A stretch of DNA of 64,000 bases, taken from the NCBI GenBank assembly GCA_027605045.1, contig JAQFWX010000022.1, positions 558,001 through 622,000 of the forward strand, read 5' to 3'. This stretch comes from Phallus indusiatus. Its lineage: Eukaryota; Basidiomycota; Agaricomycetes; Phallales; Phallaceae. The notes below the pieces were generated by a model. The model ran no database searches. It was not told the DNA's origin and saw only the letters and a program-made list of their open reading frames with translations. The translations under genes and the position numbers were made by a program. Of this stretch, positions 1 to 11,576 are shown in pieces (within the stretch, counting starts at the first letter, position 1; each line of letters begins with the position of its first letter).

Positions 1-1372
1 TTCCTGCGTTCAGTTCGAGCAATCCCTCCTGTCACCCTTGACGAAACCGAATCCATAGATCCAGATATGCCAGATCTCGTGAATGTGGAGGATGAGTTTC
101 ACCCAGAGGAGGGAGATCGACTGTTCGCGGTTTCTCTTAATTCAGAGCCCCTGGACGATTGCTGCATCAGAGCAACTGAAACCATCTCACAGCGATTGGC
201 TCAGGCGCATGCGAACAACACGAGGGGTACACTCAAATCTGGATTTCGAGAAATCGTCCCCGAAATGTTCCACGATTTCGAAGACGTTTTCGTGAAAGAG
301 TCCTTCGATTCATTGCCACCTTCAAAGAAGTGGGATCATGTGATAGAGCTCCTACCTGATTCGGATCCCAAGTTTTGCAAGGTGTACCCCCTTTCGCCTA
401 ATGAACAGAAGGAGCTCGATGCGTTTCTGGAAGAGAATCTTCGTTCTGGTCGAATCCGTCCCTCAAAATCACCCATGGCTTCCCCGGTCTTTTTTATCAA
501 GAAGAAAGACGGCTCTCTGCGACTTATTCAAGACTATCGGGCTCTCGACGCAATGACCATCAAAAATCGATACCCATTACCCCTGATTCCCGAACTTGTC
601 AACAAATTAAGGGGTGCGAAGTACTTCACGAAACTCGATGTGAAATGGGGATACAACAATGTTTGCATCAAAGAAGGTGACGAGTGGAAAGCAGCATTTC
701 GCACAAATCGAGGACTGTTCGAACCCTTGGTCATGTTCTTTGGTTTGACTAACAGTCCAGCGACCTTCCAGACGATGATGAACGAGATTTTCGAAGACAT
801 GATCACGGAAGGGGTTGTGGCTGTTTATATTGACGATATCCTGATCTATACGAGAACGAAAGAAGAACACGATCGCATCACACGCGTGTCTTAGAACGTC
901 TAAGGGAGCATAAACTCTATCTCAAAGCCGAAAAATGTGAATTCTGTCGTACTAAGATCGAGTATTTAGGTCTGGTCATCTCCGAGAACACTGTCGAAAT
1001 GGACCCCGCGAAGGTGTCGGGTGTCAGAGATTGGCCAATCCCGAAGAATGTTACCGAGGTTCAGTTGTTTTTGGGTTTCGCGAACTTCTATCGTCGATTT
1101 ATCAAGGACTTCTCGCTGATCGCTGTCCCCTTATTCGGTCTCACTAAGAAAGAAGCCCCGTTCATCTGGTCCGACATTTGTCAACAAGCTTTCGATTCTC
1201 TGAAATCGGCAATGACCTCTGCACCGGTTCTTGCGATTCCTGATCCGTCCAAACCTTATCAAGTAGAAGCTGATAGTTCTGATTTCGCGACAGGTGCCGT
1301 TTTGTCTCAACCGTCTCTCGAGGACAACAAATGGCACCCCGTGGCGTTCTTCTCGAAATCCTTAAGCCCAGT
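1..1372 (+). pseudogene. Ty3/gypsy pol fragment (RT and start of RNase H), truncated and frameshifted
   Basis: The frame is open from base 1, so the gene begins before the window. The protein is clearly related to the pol of element T (52677-56618, minus). It has the pre-RT block ending in a KKWDH motif, the RT core with FIKKKDGSLRLIQDYRAL, and the catalytic YIDD near 827-838. One base is missing near 886: the frame ends in TRVS-stop, and the next frame resumes with the expected LERLREHKLYL and runs through the RNase H start (VEADSSDFATGAVLSQ). At 1372 the coding sequence is cut by the LTR of element H. The rest of RNase H and the integrase are not found after 17924, so this is not a cleanly reversible insertion. 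It is a dead remnant of a chromovirus of the element T lineage. Confidence 0.9.
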
Positions 1373-1693
1373 TGTAACGGATCCACCGCATGCGGTGGAT
1401 TGAGTATATGCCACTTAGGCATATGCAGAGGGCTTCGCCCTCTGCAGTAGTTACTATTACTTACTCTAATAACAGAGGCGCTTAACGCCTCTGGCTCGCC
1501 GCGGCGCGGCGAGCCATTATGTAATAACTATACATTAGTAGTAGCTACGTGCGTGCTGATTCAGCACGCGCAACTTGTTTTACTCCACAAAGAAAATACA
1601 GCACTTTGGTCTGTTACTTGTGGCGTGAAACTACAGCGTGATATAAACTGTGTACCGCAAGCGGTACACTATAAAAAGTAACGAAACGTTACA
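1373..1693 (+). repeat. 5' LTR of element H copy 1, a chain of perfect hairpins
   Basis: This 321-bp LTR runs from TGTAACG to CGTTACA. It contains eight successive perfect inverted repeats. They are the 20-bp palindrome at 1381-1400, then arms at 1406-1412/1418-1424, 1425-1433/1437-1445, 1473-1480/1486-1493, 1493-1502/1506-1515, 1551-1559/1561-1569, 1650-1658/1661-1669 and 1678-1683/1687-1692. Their arms make up roughly 40 percent of the LTR. Immediately downstream (1694 on), T-rich and A-rich arms form another near-perfect hairpin around AAA. I could not assign a tRNA primer-binding site. Confidence 0.93.
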
Positions 1694-1778
1694 TCTTTTT
1701 TAACACCAAAGGCGTTAAAAACAACCCGCCGCTGTATTAAGCAAGCGAAATTAACCCTTCCTATTACAGGAGGATTCA

Positions 1779-4584
1779 ATGGCTCCTACTACCAGGAGTC
1801 AGAGTGCACCAGATCGTGGTACACCTGATTCCAATCAGCCTGACCCACCCGGGCCAGTGCAAACCGAAAATCCCGACCCGTCTAGGGAAGGAACCCTCGA
1901 AGGAGAGTCATCCACATGGGAGAGAGTGGATGCATCAACCCAAAATCCCACTCGTCCTGCGTCGCAGACGATGGAACATCAGCCCCAACTCGCTGATGAA
2001 GAAGATGAGGACGTAAAGTCCGTAGCATCTGGTCGCTCCAGACTTAGCATCAGGAGCGACAGGTCCATCCGAAGGGACGAGACAATGAACGCTGTTCACG
2101 CATCGTTACTCGATGGCGTGAGGAACGGGAATATGTCCCCGTCAGAACTGCAGAGACTAGCTCGATTAATCGAGAATGTCAACGCAGGAGTTGAAAACCC
2201 TGAGCCAGAGCCTGTTACTACAGGCACTGACAGGGACCAAGTCAGGACAACAGACTTGTCTCCTGAAGCAGAGCCTGCACGAGCACGCTCTGACAAAGGA
2301 AAAAGCAGAGCGGTAGATCCGCCTGCATCAGGTACTGGATCTACTCGTCCTAGACCAGCAGGGCCGACGAGTCGCCTTGCATATCAATTCACAAACCCAG
2401 CCCCACAAGCTAGGTTTGTTACACCGACGGGACCGATATATGCCAGTCCGTCACCAGCGACAGCTGGTAATTCCCAATCCCCTGAGCCTGCACCAACAGG
2501 CACCAGACAACGTTCCCAGAACGTTACCCCAGGACCGAGTACGTGTCCTGATAGACCTCCTACTCAAGGAGCTACAGCATATACAGCTCCTAGAAACCCC
2601 GGCCCCGAAATAGAGGCTGGCAGAGAAACAGTGAGACGAATGCACCGTTTCACAAGACAACCGCCTCACGAGTCTGACGCAGTTGGTGACTATATCGATA
2701 CCGAGATAGCCACGCGACTGGTGAACCAGTCGCGAAATGGAGCACCCCCACGAGAGGATGCTGAAGTGGTCGCCCAAGCTGCCCTCGAATACCAGAGGAT
2801 AGCAAGGCTACTCTCCGACAGAGCAATCCGTACGCATGCACGGGCTGTGGAGACGGCCACTAACGCGCTCGAGGAAGCTGTAGCAGGCTCTCTCGAGAAT
2901 GACACTCCCAACGAGCAGCAAATGCGGATCATCCAAGATAGGATCCGCATCGCGAGGGACGCGCGTATGAATGCGGTCCGCCATGCTCGTGTGCTTGAAG
3001 GTGGCTATAATGCCATCACTGGCGATAGGATCCCATCGCCAGACCCAGCCACAAGCTCAAGTCGTCCAGACGACAGAGCATCACCCCCTGGCAGACAACT
3101 GCCAAGGCAAAGTGCCGAGCCCAATGGGCAGAGGCAAGCATCTGCTAACCCAGCAGAAGCACCACGTATCGATCCATATGATGGATACACTCGTCGACCA
3201 CAGTATGGCGAGGATCTCCGCGCCACACCGTTCGATGAGGAACGTGTTGAAAGGTTTGACCCTTTCAACGACGACGCCCCAGTACTTGAGGGCGTCATAG
3301 CCATGGTTCAAGAAGCCCTGGTTGCAAACAGGGATATGATGCCAGGCAACTCGCCCCTTGCGAAAGCAGGAGCGAAGATAGGGCTCCCGCCCACATATAG
3401 CGGCTCGTCCAGAGCCGAGGACTTCGACAACTTTGTGTCGGGTCTGTTACGCTGGCTACGCGTAAACCACCTGCTTGGAGAAGTCAGCCAAGCAGAGCAA
3501 CTCTCCTTTCTAGGCATGCGCCTAGAAGGGTTGGCACAAGAGTGGTTCACCCAGAACGTGGAACGAGGTACTCGTCCCATGCATGAGTGGACCCTAGTCC
3601 CCGCTTTACGGAGACTACACGAATGATTCCTCCCACCCCACTCGAGAAGTGAGGTGGCGATCCAGTTCGAACGCGAACGGCAAGGATCGCACTCTGTACA
3701 CGAATACATGAGTGCGTTACTCACGCTAGCCAACAGACTAGCGCACCCTCCTGATGATTATACATTCAGGAGGAGGTTCCTTGATGGGCTGAACCACAGC
3801 CTCGCCGCTGAAGTAGCATTCAGAGGCGGTAGTCCTGAGCAGATGTCTGCTAAGGAACTTCTTGCACTCGCCATCCAAGTAGAGGAGGCGTTCAAGAAGC
3901 GGAGGTCGATAACGGCCTCCCAAGGAAGCACTACCCGTCCAACGGGTAGTAGTGGCAGTAGTGGTAGTGGCAGCAGCAGCAGCCACACCAACTTGGCCAG
4001 ACAAGCGCATTCAAACAATATGCGCTTGAACCAGAGGAACCACGGTCCCTCTGCGCGTCCTCATGAGACGCGAACTAATGGCAATTCCCCATTGGGGAAT
4101 CGCCCCTCGAGCTCATCAAGCTTGAGAAATCATAACTCGCAGCCCGCTAGGACTGCCCCAACTAGTACGAACAATCGCACTAGCACTACCCCTCCCACGT
4201 GTTTCAACTGTGGGCAGGTGGGACATTACAGAAATGCGTGCCCCAGACTGAGACAGGTACGAGCCAATGTGGGTCGTATCGAAGAGGTTGAAGAGACCTC
4301 TGGCGAGACATCGAACGATGCCCCGCAGGAGAACGTGGAAGACCCCACAGCTGAACAAGCTGTGGAGGAAGAGGTGGCCCAAGACGAGCCCACCAACGAC
4401 CCCGTCGAGGACGACGAGGGCATCCAATACCAATGGGACGATGATGACAATGGTCCCAGTGTATACATGCTCCTCACAATTGGTGACGAGTATGAGGAGC
4501 GCAGACTGCACTTCGCGGTCCACAAGTCATCGCCATTGGATGACAATGAGTCCTCGCTCGCTACGAGCAAGGAACCACTCTATG
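1779..4584 (+). pseudogene. gag of element H copy 1, with nonsense codon and solo-LTR interruption
   Basis: The ATG at 1779 follows a purine-rich leader (AGGAGGATTCA) and is conserved in copy 2. The N-terminal half is Pro/Ser/Thr-rich and low complexity. A retrotransposon Gag region follows (PPTYSGSSRAEDFDNFVSGLLRW onward, in two pieces here: PPTYSGSS then FDNFVSGLLRWLR), and then a CCHC zinc knuckle (CFNCGQVGHYRNAC, about 4200-4241) that should bind element RNA. A TGA at 3624-3626 replaces an Arg codon of copy 2. The frame then continues unchanged, so this is one coding unit with a nonsense mutation. At 4585 it is interrupted by a solo LTR. Gag would assemble cytoplasmic virus-like particles. 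Confidence 0.92.
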
Positions 4585-4977
4585 TGTTAGGGCTACTCAG
4601 CTCAGGCTAGAGGGAGGGGATCCTAAGATAATATATTGCGGAAAACACTAACTACTCACCTAGAGGGAGGGGATCCTAAGAGAACAAGCTTAGGGACCCT
4701 CACTCTAGGGACAGCGACTATATACATGAAAAACGATAGCGCGGCGTGCGGCCCTGACACAACTAAGTGCTAGGCGCCCGAACCGAACCTAAGCGACGTG
4801 ATGTCACGGGCATCACGCCGAGTACGCGCGACGCGCGAGTAAAGAAAGTGAAATAGAGGCAGAACGAGGAAACGGAAAATGGAAGTAATGGACGGGAAAT
4901 GTAAATGAAATAGAAATAAACATATACCGATGATAATAAATAAGGAAAGTAAGGGGACGTGGTAGCGTACCCTGACA
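4585..4977 (-). mobile_element. Solo LTR of element T family inside element H copy 1
   Basis: On the plus strand it runs TGTTAGGG...CCCTGACA (393 bp). It is flanked by an exact 5-bp duplication, CTATG, at 4580-4584 and 4978-4982. Copy 2 has a single CTATG at the same codon position, so the empty site is visible in this window. Orientation is taken from the complete element T at 52278-58472, whose sense strand is minus. Confidence 0.95.
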
Positions 4978-4982
4978 CTATG

Positions 4983-5661
4983 ACCATACGGCTAGAGTGA
5001 GCTCTCGTGCCCCAACACGAGACAGAAACGCATCGAGACCCATTGAGGGTTTCTGGCCAGTTAATGGCCAATTGGCTCACTGCCTAGTCGACAGTGGATG
5101 CCAGGGGATGATCATGTCCCCTCATTTCTCTCTTGCCACCGGGGCAAGAACCTTCAAGCTCGACAAACCTGTCGTGCTGCAGCTGGCCGTTAAGGGCAGC
5201 AAGTCTTCCATCCAGTATGGAACGTACACCCGAATCCAATTCGGAGGTATCGATGTCCAAGAGTACTTTGACATCGTCAACATCGATCACTATGATGTGA
5301 TCATTGGCGTCCCATTCCTGAGACGCTACAACATCTGCCTGGATTTCAGCAGAGGTACAATCACCCGCGACGGCGAGGTGATTGACACCAATCACCATGT
5401 GATTGGACACGCTCCTGAAACAGGAGCGATGGTGCTAGCCAGCACCCAACATTCCAGCTCCTCCGTCCCTGAGATGACGGAAGAGAATATCCCAGCACTC
5501 ATCGAGTACTGGAAGAACAAGTACAGTGACCTTTTCGGTCCTGTCCCTTCCCGACTTCCCCCGTTTCGGGAAGTGAATCATCAGATTCCTCTTATTGAAC
5601 CCAATAAGAAGATCCGGTACCACCTTCCCAGGTGCCCGGATGCGCTCAAAGCGCTACTCGC
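4983..5661 (+). pseudogene. Protease and start of reverse transcriptase, element H copy 1
   Basis: This continues the gag-pol frame after the solo LTR. It has a retropepsin-like domain with the active-site triplet DSG (5090-5098, in LVDSGCQGM), which would cleave the polyprotein. The linker toward RT follows (VNHQIPLIEPNKKIRYHLPRCPDALKALLA). At 5661 the hAT transposon cuts the frame. The same frame resumes at about 11986 with EKIQRYVAAGWWEPTV, exactly as it runs unbroken in copy 2. Confidence 0.9.
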
Positions 5662-5679
5662 TAAGGCTGCACACGATTC

Positions 5680-5865
5680 CGGATCCAGGTCAACAGGATC
5701 CGGGTCAACAGGTCATAGAATTTCTAAAAAGGCCATCTGGATCCTTCCGGATCATGACCCAGACGGATCCAGGTCAATGGATCATGACCTCCGGATCTGC
5801 AGACATGACCTGTGCGGATCCCAATCAGGTGACGGATCCGGGTTAACCCACGGATCAAATAGAAA
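5680..5865. repeat. Left subterminal repeat block of the hAT element
   Basis: There are several imperfect copies of GGATCC[A/G]GGTCA, with GGATCATGACC and GACATGACC variants, in both orientations. The mirrored block near 11845-11960 has the same GGATCCGG and AGGTCA words. In hAT elements such clusters bind transposase; that role is inferred here. Confidence 0.7.
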
Positions 5866-6314
5866 TAATTGCTGAAATAGTCTTAGCATACTACCTATTA
5901 TAGGACCATAGGTTTGCAACTTTTTAACAACAATGAACATACTTAAGCCTCAATTTTATGCCCGGTTGTTGGTAATATAAGATTACATATTTTCACTGTA
6001 CTGATATCAGCTTCCGGTGACCAGTGCTAGTGACCGGTGACCAATGACCGGCTATATAACAAGATTTTGCCGGCGGTAGACTAATAGCCGGCGGGTATAA
6101 TTCTCAATTATGTAAGTACACACTGATAATCATCAAACAAACATTATTCCATGACGGATTTGACATTATAAATCCGTGGCGGATTCAGTGGCTTCTGCAA
6201 CATGCGGAATCTGGTTAACAAGATCCGTCGTTTCGACATGTCATACGTACATTGCAGTTTTTATGTAAGCTTAGCCAACGTCTGTTCCATAACAACAATC
6301 TCACCTTTTACAAT

Positions 6315-7473
6315 ATGCCCAACACGAAACTGCCAAAGAAGAAAAAAGGACTACGAAGAAAACGGAGAGAACGTCGGGAGCGTTATCTGCAGTGAGTTTT
6401 GGATCCCATAAACTCAATTTAGAATTAATTGTTTCAGGAACCACGATGAAAATTTGGCAAAACAGAGACAGTGGCGTTTCCGTCGTAAAAATCCTAGCTC
6501 AGATGCCATCATCGATGACAGTGACGATGAACCAATGGCAACGTCCGATTTCGAGATTAACGATGGCGATTTTCCGGATCATCTCAACGCTTCTAAGGAA
6601 AAATCAAACACAACCAAACTAGGAACATCTTATAAGCCCGACAGTCCCGCCGCTGTGGTTTTTGAAGAGACCATTGAAACTTTTATTGAACTAATGGTAA
6701 GAAAGATCTATTTTCTCATGTTAACGTTCGATTTATTGTTGAAATCAGATTGAAAAAATCAAAGAACTCGGGGACAAACTGAGCGTCGATGAACAGGACG
6801 CACGGAAGCTTGACACGTGGCCGATCATCAACACAAATGGATCCGTCGTACATAAACAGTGTTTCGACAGTTATCAACGGTTCTGTGATTTTTTGTTGGA
6901 TTCCGGTAAGTCCTTCATCATGTTTTTCTCTAAGTTTGACAACTTACAAGTGTAGGAACCTTCGACGCGATCTCACCGCGGTCTGATCGCAGATCTAACT
7001 CCTATACCATTGAAGAGCACCCCCACATTTTCAAAGAATTCTCCCAACTTACGCTTCAAAGTCGTTTTATCGTGGGTCTTCTATATATTTTGGGTTTGCA
7101 CGCAGTATGCGCGTACGAAGAAGTTCAAACAGCGAACATGAATCGCGTAAGAAACTGTGAACGCTTGCTGACTTTAGGGCAGTTTTATAAGGCGTATTCG
7201 CGTCTCTCAAGCGCCTGGTTTGGGAGTTGTTCATTTAATCAGTATCAATTCAATGGGTATCTACAAGGACTCGCAAGCCATGGCTGGCTGACGCTTCACG
7301 GTCTCGAAGAGAACAATCCGATCTATATTCGTGGCGGGAACGATTTTACAAGTGGAAAAGGCGGTTTTTTTGTGGAAAGGTACATTAAATCAAATAAGGA
7401 AGACAGAAGCTCGTGTGGAGCACAATTGGCATGCTTTATGGCATCCGCTGTCAGCCCTTGGGACCTCCTATAA
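6315..7473 (+). CDS. Accessory protein of hAT element, unknown function, 336 aa predicted
   Basis: I infer four exons from GT-AG junctions that keep one frame: 6315-6391, 6438-6696, 6749-6905 and 6956-7473. The start at 6315 gives a very basic N-terminus (KKKKGLRRKRRERRER), which looks like a nuclear-localisation or nucleic-acid-binding segment. An acidic Asp-rich patch (DDSDDEP) follows, then a region with LDTWPIIN and a hydrophobic stretch, FIVGLLYILGLHAVCAY. I see no DDE triad or zinc-binding motif and do not recognise the family. Its location between the transposon end and the transposase, in the same orientation, suggests a transposon-encoded accessory protein. It could instead be captured host sequence. 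The last part (after about 7135) is less certain because a candidate intron there would be only about 31 nt. Confidence 0.45.
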
Positions 7474-8726
7474 ACGGGTCGTCACCTTTTATTGTACCAT
7501 TATGTAAAGGTGTGAAAATATTAGAACAACGTTTATTAGTTTTTACTTTTAGCTTATACTTGAGTTTAATTAAATGAAAAAGCGACAAATTCATGATTGA
7601 TACTAGACCTTCAAAACTGGGATAAATATGATGGAAATACAATGTCCTTAAGACTTATTTTAATCTTTGTTCGGGTATAGTCAGATGAGGTGCGCTTTCA
7701 AAATGATAATATATTCATTTCAATCGGTGGACTTTCATATGAAAATCCACAAAACATGCATTTAACGGTGAGCAACTTTAGATCATCATTCCTTCATGCC
7801 TAGACAGCGTGTCTCAAGATTTTAAAACGCTTACAATTGAATAAAAGTCAAAATTAAAGCGAGAAACCTTTCTCAAGCTTTTAAAGTTCTTCTCTTATTA
7901 GACGTTTAAAGCTTGAAAAATTCAGAAATATTGATGTGGGATTAAGCAACGGAATATCTATGTGTGTATAGGGAGCGAGTTATCTTAATACCACAAAAGC
8001 GATAATTATGACTTAATGAATAGGTTTAATTACAACGTGAGTATTGAGAGTGTATTAAAAGCATTGATTTTCATTATTATAACTAGTTCCAGAATGTCCT
8101 GCCTAAAACACTGTGCTGAAGCAACTGTTCGACGCGTGATTGACCGGCAGATGAACCCAATGATATATGCTGATTCGACTTGAAATCTGAACGAGCGGCG
8201 TTCATGCAATGATAAAACAGGCAATTAGGAAACATGTGAGACATCATTAAAGGGAAAATTTATACAAAAACCTCTTGTATTCCATGCTTCACACAAACTA
8301 TAAATCATATTCTATTTTGCATATACACCGGCAGACTCTGTGCAGGCAGGTAAGTATCAATCAGGATTCTCAGTAATCTTCATATGTGAGGGGGCTCTCA
8401 GTGTTAAAAAAAATTTTTTTGGACGGTATATACAGAAATAATAATAATATATAATACTTACGCCAAAGAAATTATCTCCCAGTTTGCAGACGTTGACTAC
8501 GGCACGTGCCTGGTTGCAGTTAGCCGAGACAGGCGCGTGCTGAGCTTCACTTCACTCATCATCCCCGTTGTCGTTCTGAGTGGATGGAACAGGTAAGTAT
8601 CTGTACTTTCTCATTCACAACATCAATAATTTCTCTTTTTAAGATATGGCGTACTTTTTCTATGACCCCCCGCTTTTTTTTCTGGGCTGTCTTACTCCTG
8701 CGTCTGGTTGCCACAGCTTAATCGCT
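7474..8726. other. Spacer between the two hAT genes
   Basis: This AT-rich stretch has no convincing coding sequence. A good donor/acceptor pair near 8590-8643 (GTAAGTATCT to TTTTTAAG) may be a 5'-UTR intron of the transposase. A second possible acceptor (CCACAG, near 8716) lies just upstream of its start codon. Confidence 0.5.
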
Positions 8727-11576
8727 ATGGTTCGAGCTAAAAATCCAGACACTACGCGCAAAACCACATCTACGTCCATCATATCTTCCAAACAACGTAA
8801 ACAACAAGAACGTCAACAAATACGCTTGGAAAATGAGGCGCGATTCAATACACGATTCAAGACAGAAGTGCATTCTCCTGAACAAGTCCTCCGTAAGTCA
8901 TTCCTTCGCTGTTTTTCATTGCATCATACTTAAATATTCGTGTATAGAAATGCAGATGGACAACTGGACAAGCAAGTACTACGGACACTTCAACCTTCCT
9001 CCAGAAATATCGGTGGAAACAGCTCCAAATGGCTCAGAGCGGGTATACTACATATTTCGGTGCAAAGCGTACGTTTTCTCATGTCTTTTATTCAAATTGT
9101 GTTTCTGATTTCTTGAAGTCATCCATCCATCTTTGTCCGTAGGGATCGCATGGAGGACAGCACGTCCAACCTCCGCCGTCACTACCTCGGCTGTCAACCT
9201 CAAGACAACGCATCCACTGAAGCACTCGAAGCGTTCGCGCGAGGGTCCACTTATAATCCTGGTCGATTTCGCTTTCTTTTTGCCAAATGGGTCTCTAAAC
9301 ATTACCGGCCGTTTTCAATCATTGAAGATCAAGAACTTTGCGATATTTTCAAAATGCTGGACTCGCGAGTCCAGTTAGTGAGTCGGATGACGGTCTCGCG
9401 GGACGTTAAGGAGATGTTTCAAACTTGTCAGCTTGAAGTGCAGACATATTTCAAAGTGAGTTTAGACTATTCTATCGGGCTTTCTCTTTCTCATATTCGT
9501 AGGATTATACTGGCAAGGTCCACATCGGCATCGATGGATGGACGTCTCCGAACGTCTACTCGTTCCTTGGGATTACGGTTCACTATATACATCAAGGGGA
9601 GATGAAAACAGCGATCCTGGACTTTATAAAGCTGACGCGAGCGCACACCGGCAGCTATCTCGCTGAGCAATTGCATCAGTGCCTAACACAGTATAATCTT
9701 GATAAGAAAGTATGTACTTTCATTTATATCACTTCCTTACTCATTAGTTTCTTAGTTCCTGGGCATTATCTGCGATAATGCGAGCAACAACGACACGCTT
9801 GTACGTGTCTTAGGGACCCTGAACAAGGACTGGGGTGGATCCCCGTTGCGCGTCCGATGCTTTGCGCATGTCCTGAATTTGGTGGTAAAAGTAAGTATCT
9901 TACAACCTATGGCTACGCGGTTTATTAACGACGTATATAGGCCATCTTATCTGTCTTCACTGTTAAGAAAAAACGAAACGCAGACGGCACCTTTGAATAT
10001 GATGACCCTGCGCTCGCTTCCGCACTGGGTGAAATTGATAACGACGAGGATGAGTACGACGACATTGTGCAATACGAAGATGAGGATGATGGGCAAGCGG
10101 AAGCAGATCAAGCTACCATCGATGCGATTGATGACGATGAGATACTTCAGGAGAAGGCACGGGAAGTTCGACGTGCTCAGGTCTCTGTGGAGAAGGTATG
10201 TTTTCCGGCATCAGTCATATAATCGAATGTTAACAATCTTTCTTTCTTGTTGTAGCTTAAAGGTCTTGCCAAGTCCATTTTTCATTCGCCTGCAATTCGC
10301 GACTCCTTGGCTCAGGAATGTTCTCGGACGGAACCTCCCACCAAGTACCAAGTTCTCGTTCGCCCTGTCGCGACCAGATGGAATTCATTGACTATGACAA
10401 TCAAAAGTGCATTATCTCTGCGCGCTGCATTGAGTGCTCTGGTGGATCTTTCGATTCATAACCGAAATAAAGGTACCCGCCTCCGTCGCTTTGCATTGGA
10501 CGATGAAGAATGGGAGATCTTGGAACAACTTTTCCCTTTGTTAGACGTAGGTCATTTCCATTCATTCTATTATCAATACTAATCAAGTCTTTGACATATT
10601 AGCGTTTCCTAGTGGTAACGGAAATCATGTCCCGTTCAGCATTCCCGCTGATACATATGGTCATACCCTACATAGACCAACTTACCGAAGCTCTTCACCG
10701 CTGGTCGATGAATGATGAACTACACGTCGCTGTTCGCATCGCCAGCAAACGTGGATTAACTCTCATGAATAAATACTACGGGTTGACCGACGATTCAATT
10801 ATGTACAGGGTTGCTATGTGTAAGTCACCTGCTCGAAGTTATGTACGATGTGCGATAACTAACGTATGGTTAGTGATGCATCCCAAACGCAAATTGGCCT
10901 ATTTCCGTTCAGCAAAATGGCCGGAAGAGTGGATCCAAACGGCAGTTCAGCTAGCTCGCGAGGAATGGGTTGCCAATTACAAACCGGCTGACAGCGTTAA
11001 CCTAACCACGGCCTCGACTGAAGACAGCCAGGTAAGCTCAATCTTCTTTCTTTGTTGGCATGTATACTAACGTATACTTGAAAGACATCTTACTTCTCAG
11101 ATATAGATATGGATGCACCTCAGGCAAAGGATGCCTTCGAGTTGTATATTTCCACACCTCCTATTCCGACTGTTTCGTGCCCGATCAGCTATTGGTATGC
11201 TCTCGAGCAATCGGGAGATCCTTTAGCGGCAATGGCGTTACATTTCTTAACTTGTCCAGGTAATTACTTTCCTTGCCAATGTTTTACTAACATACTAACA
11301 GTTACTATAGCTGCGTCGACAGATGTGGAACGTGCGTTTTCACGCGGCCGTTTGACTGTTTCCAGGACTCGGCACTCCCTCTCGGATGAATCCACTCGGT
11401 CGTCCACCGTGCTGAGCTCATGGTTTCAACACGATCATTTTATCCCTGAAGCACAGCTTGTTCAGGCATTTGGTCAAAAGCAAGCACGGCCAAATAACGG
11501 CAAAGCTCCAGCCTCTGATCATGATCTAAGCGATAGTCCGTTGGCAGATGAGAATGGTGATGGTGAGGATGAGTAA
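8727..11576 (+). CDS. hAT family transposase, 11 exons, 767 aa predicted
   Basis: The exons I deduce are 8727-8892, 8948-9068, 9143-9455, 9503-9709, 9756-9890, 9941-10195, 10256-10546, 10603-10819, 10874-11031, 11085-11259 and 11311-11576. All junctions are GT-AG and the phase is kept throughout. An N-terminal BED-like zinc finger spans exons 2-3 (FRCKA ... NLRRHYLGC). The RNase H-like catalytic core shows IGIDGWTSP and ICDNASNN, two expected acidic positions, followed by the conserved RCFAHVLNL block. An acidic insert (about 9995-10150) precedes VATRWNS. The C-terminal hAT dimerisation motif is intact (STDVERAFSRGRLTVS). It should cut and paste the surrounding element in the nucleus. No stop or frameshift is seen if this splicing is right, so it may be functional. 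An in-frame ATG at 8646 was not used because it would translate through a pyrimidine-rich acceptor-like region. Confidence 0.93.

Noticed and set aside
1425..1515. LTR hairpins as transcription terminators
   Set aside because: Intrinsic terminators are bacterial. The stems are in a eukaryotic LTR and lack the T-run context.
1600..1725. Self-priming in element H, based on CTTTGGT in the LTR (1604-1610) and ACCAAAG after it (1705-1711)
   Set aside because: The match is only 7 nt, and in copy 2 the LTR reads CTTGGT, which shortens it further. Not enough to claim a primer.
7136..7166. Intron in the hAT accessory gene (GTAAGAAACT...TTTAG)
   Set aside because: It would be about 31 nt, shorter than every other intron here, and the frame is open without it.
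8646..8726. Upstream ATG at 8646 as the hAT transposase start
   Set aside because: The 27 extra residues are encoded by a T-rich stretch ending in CCACAG, which looks like an intron or leader rather than protein.
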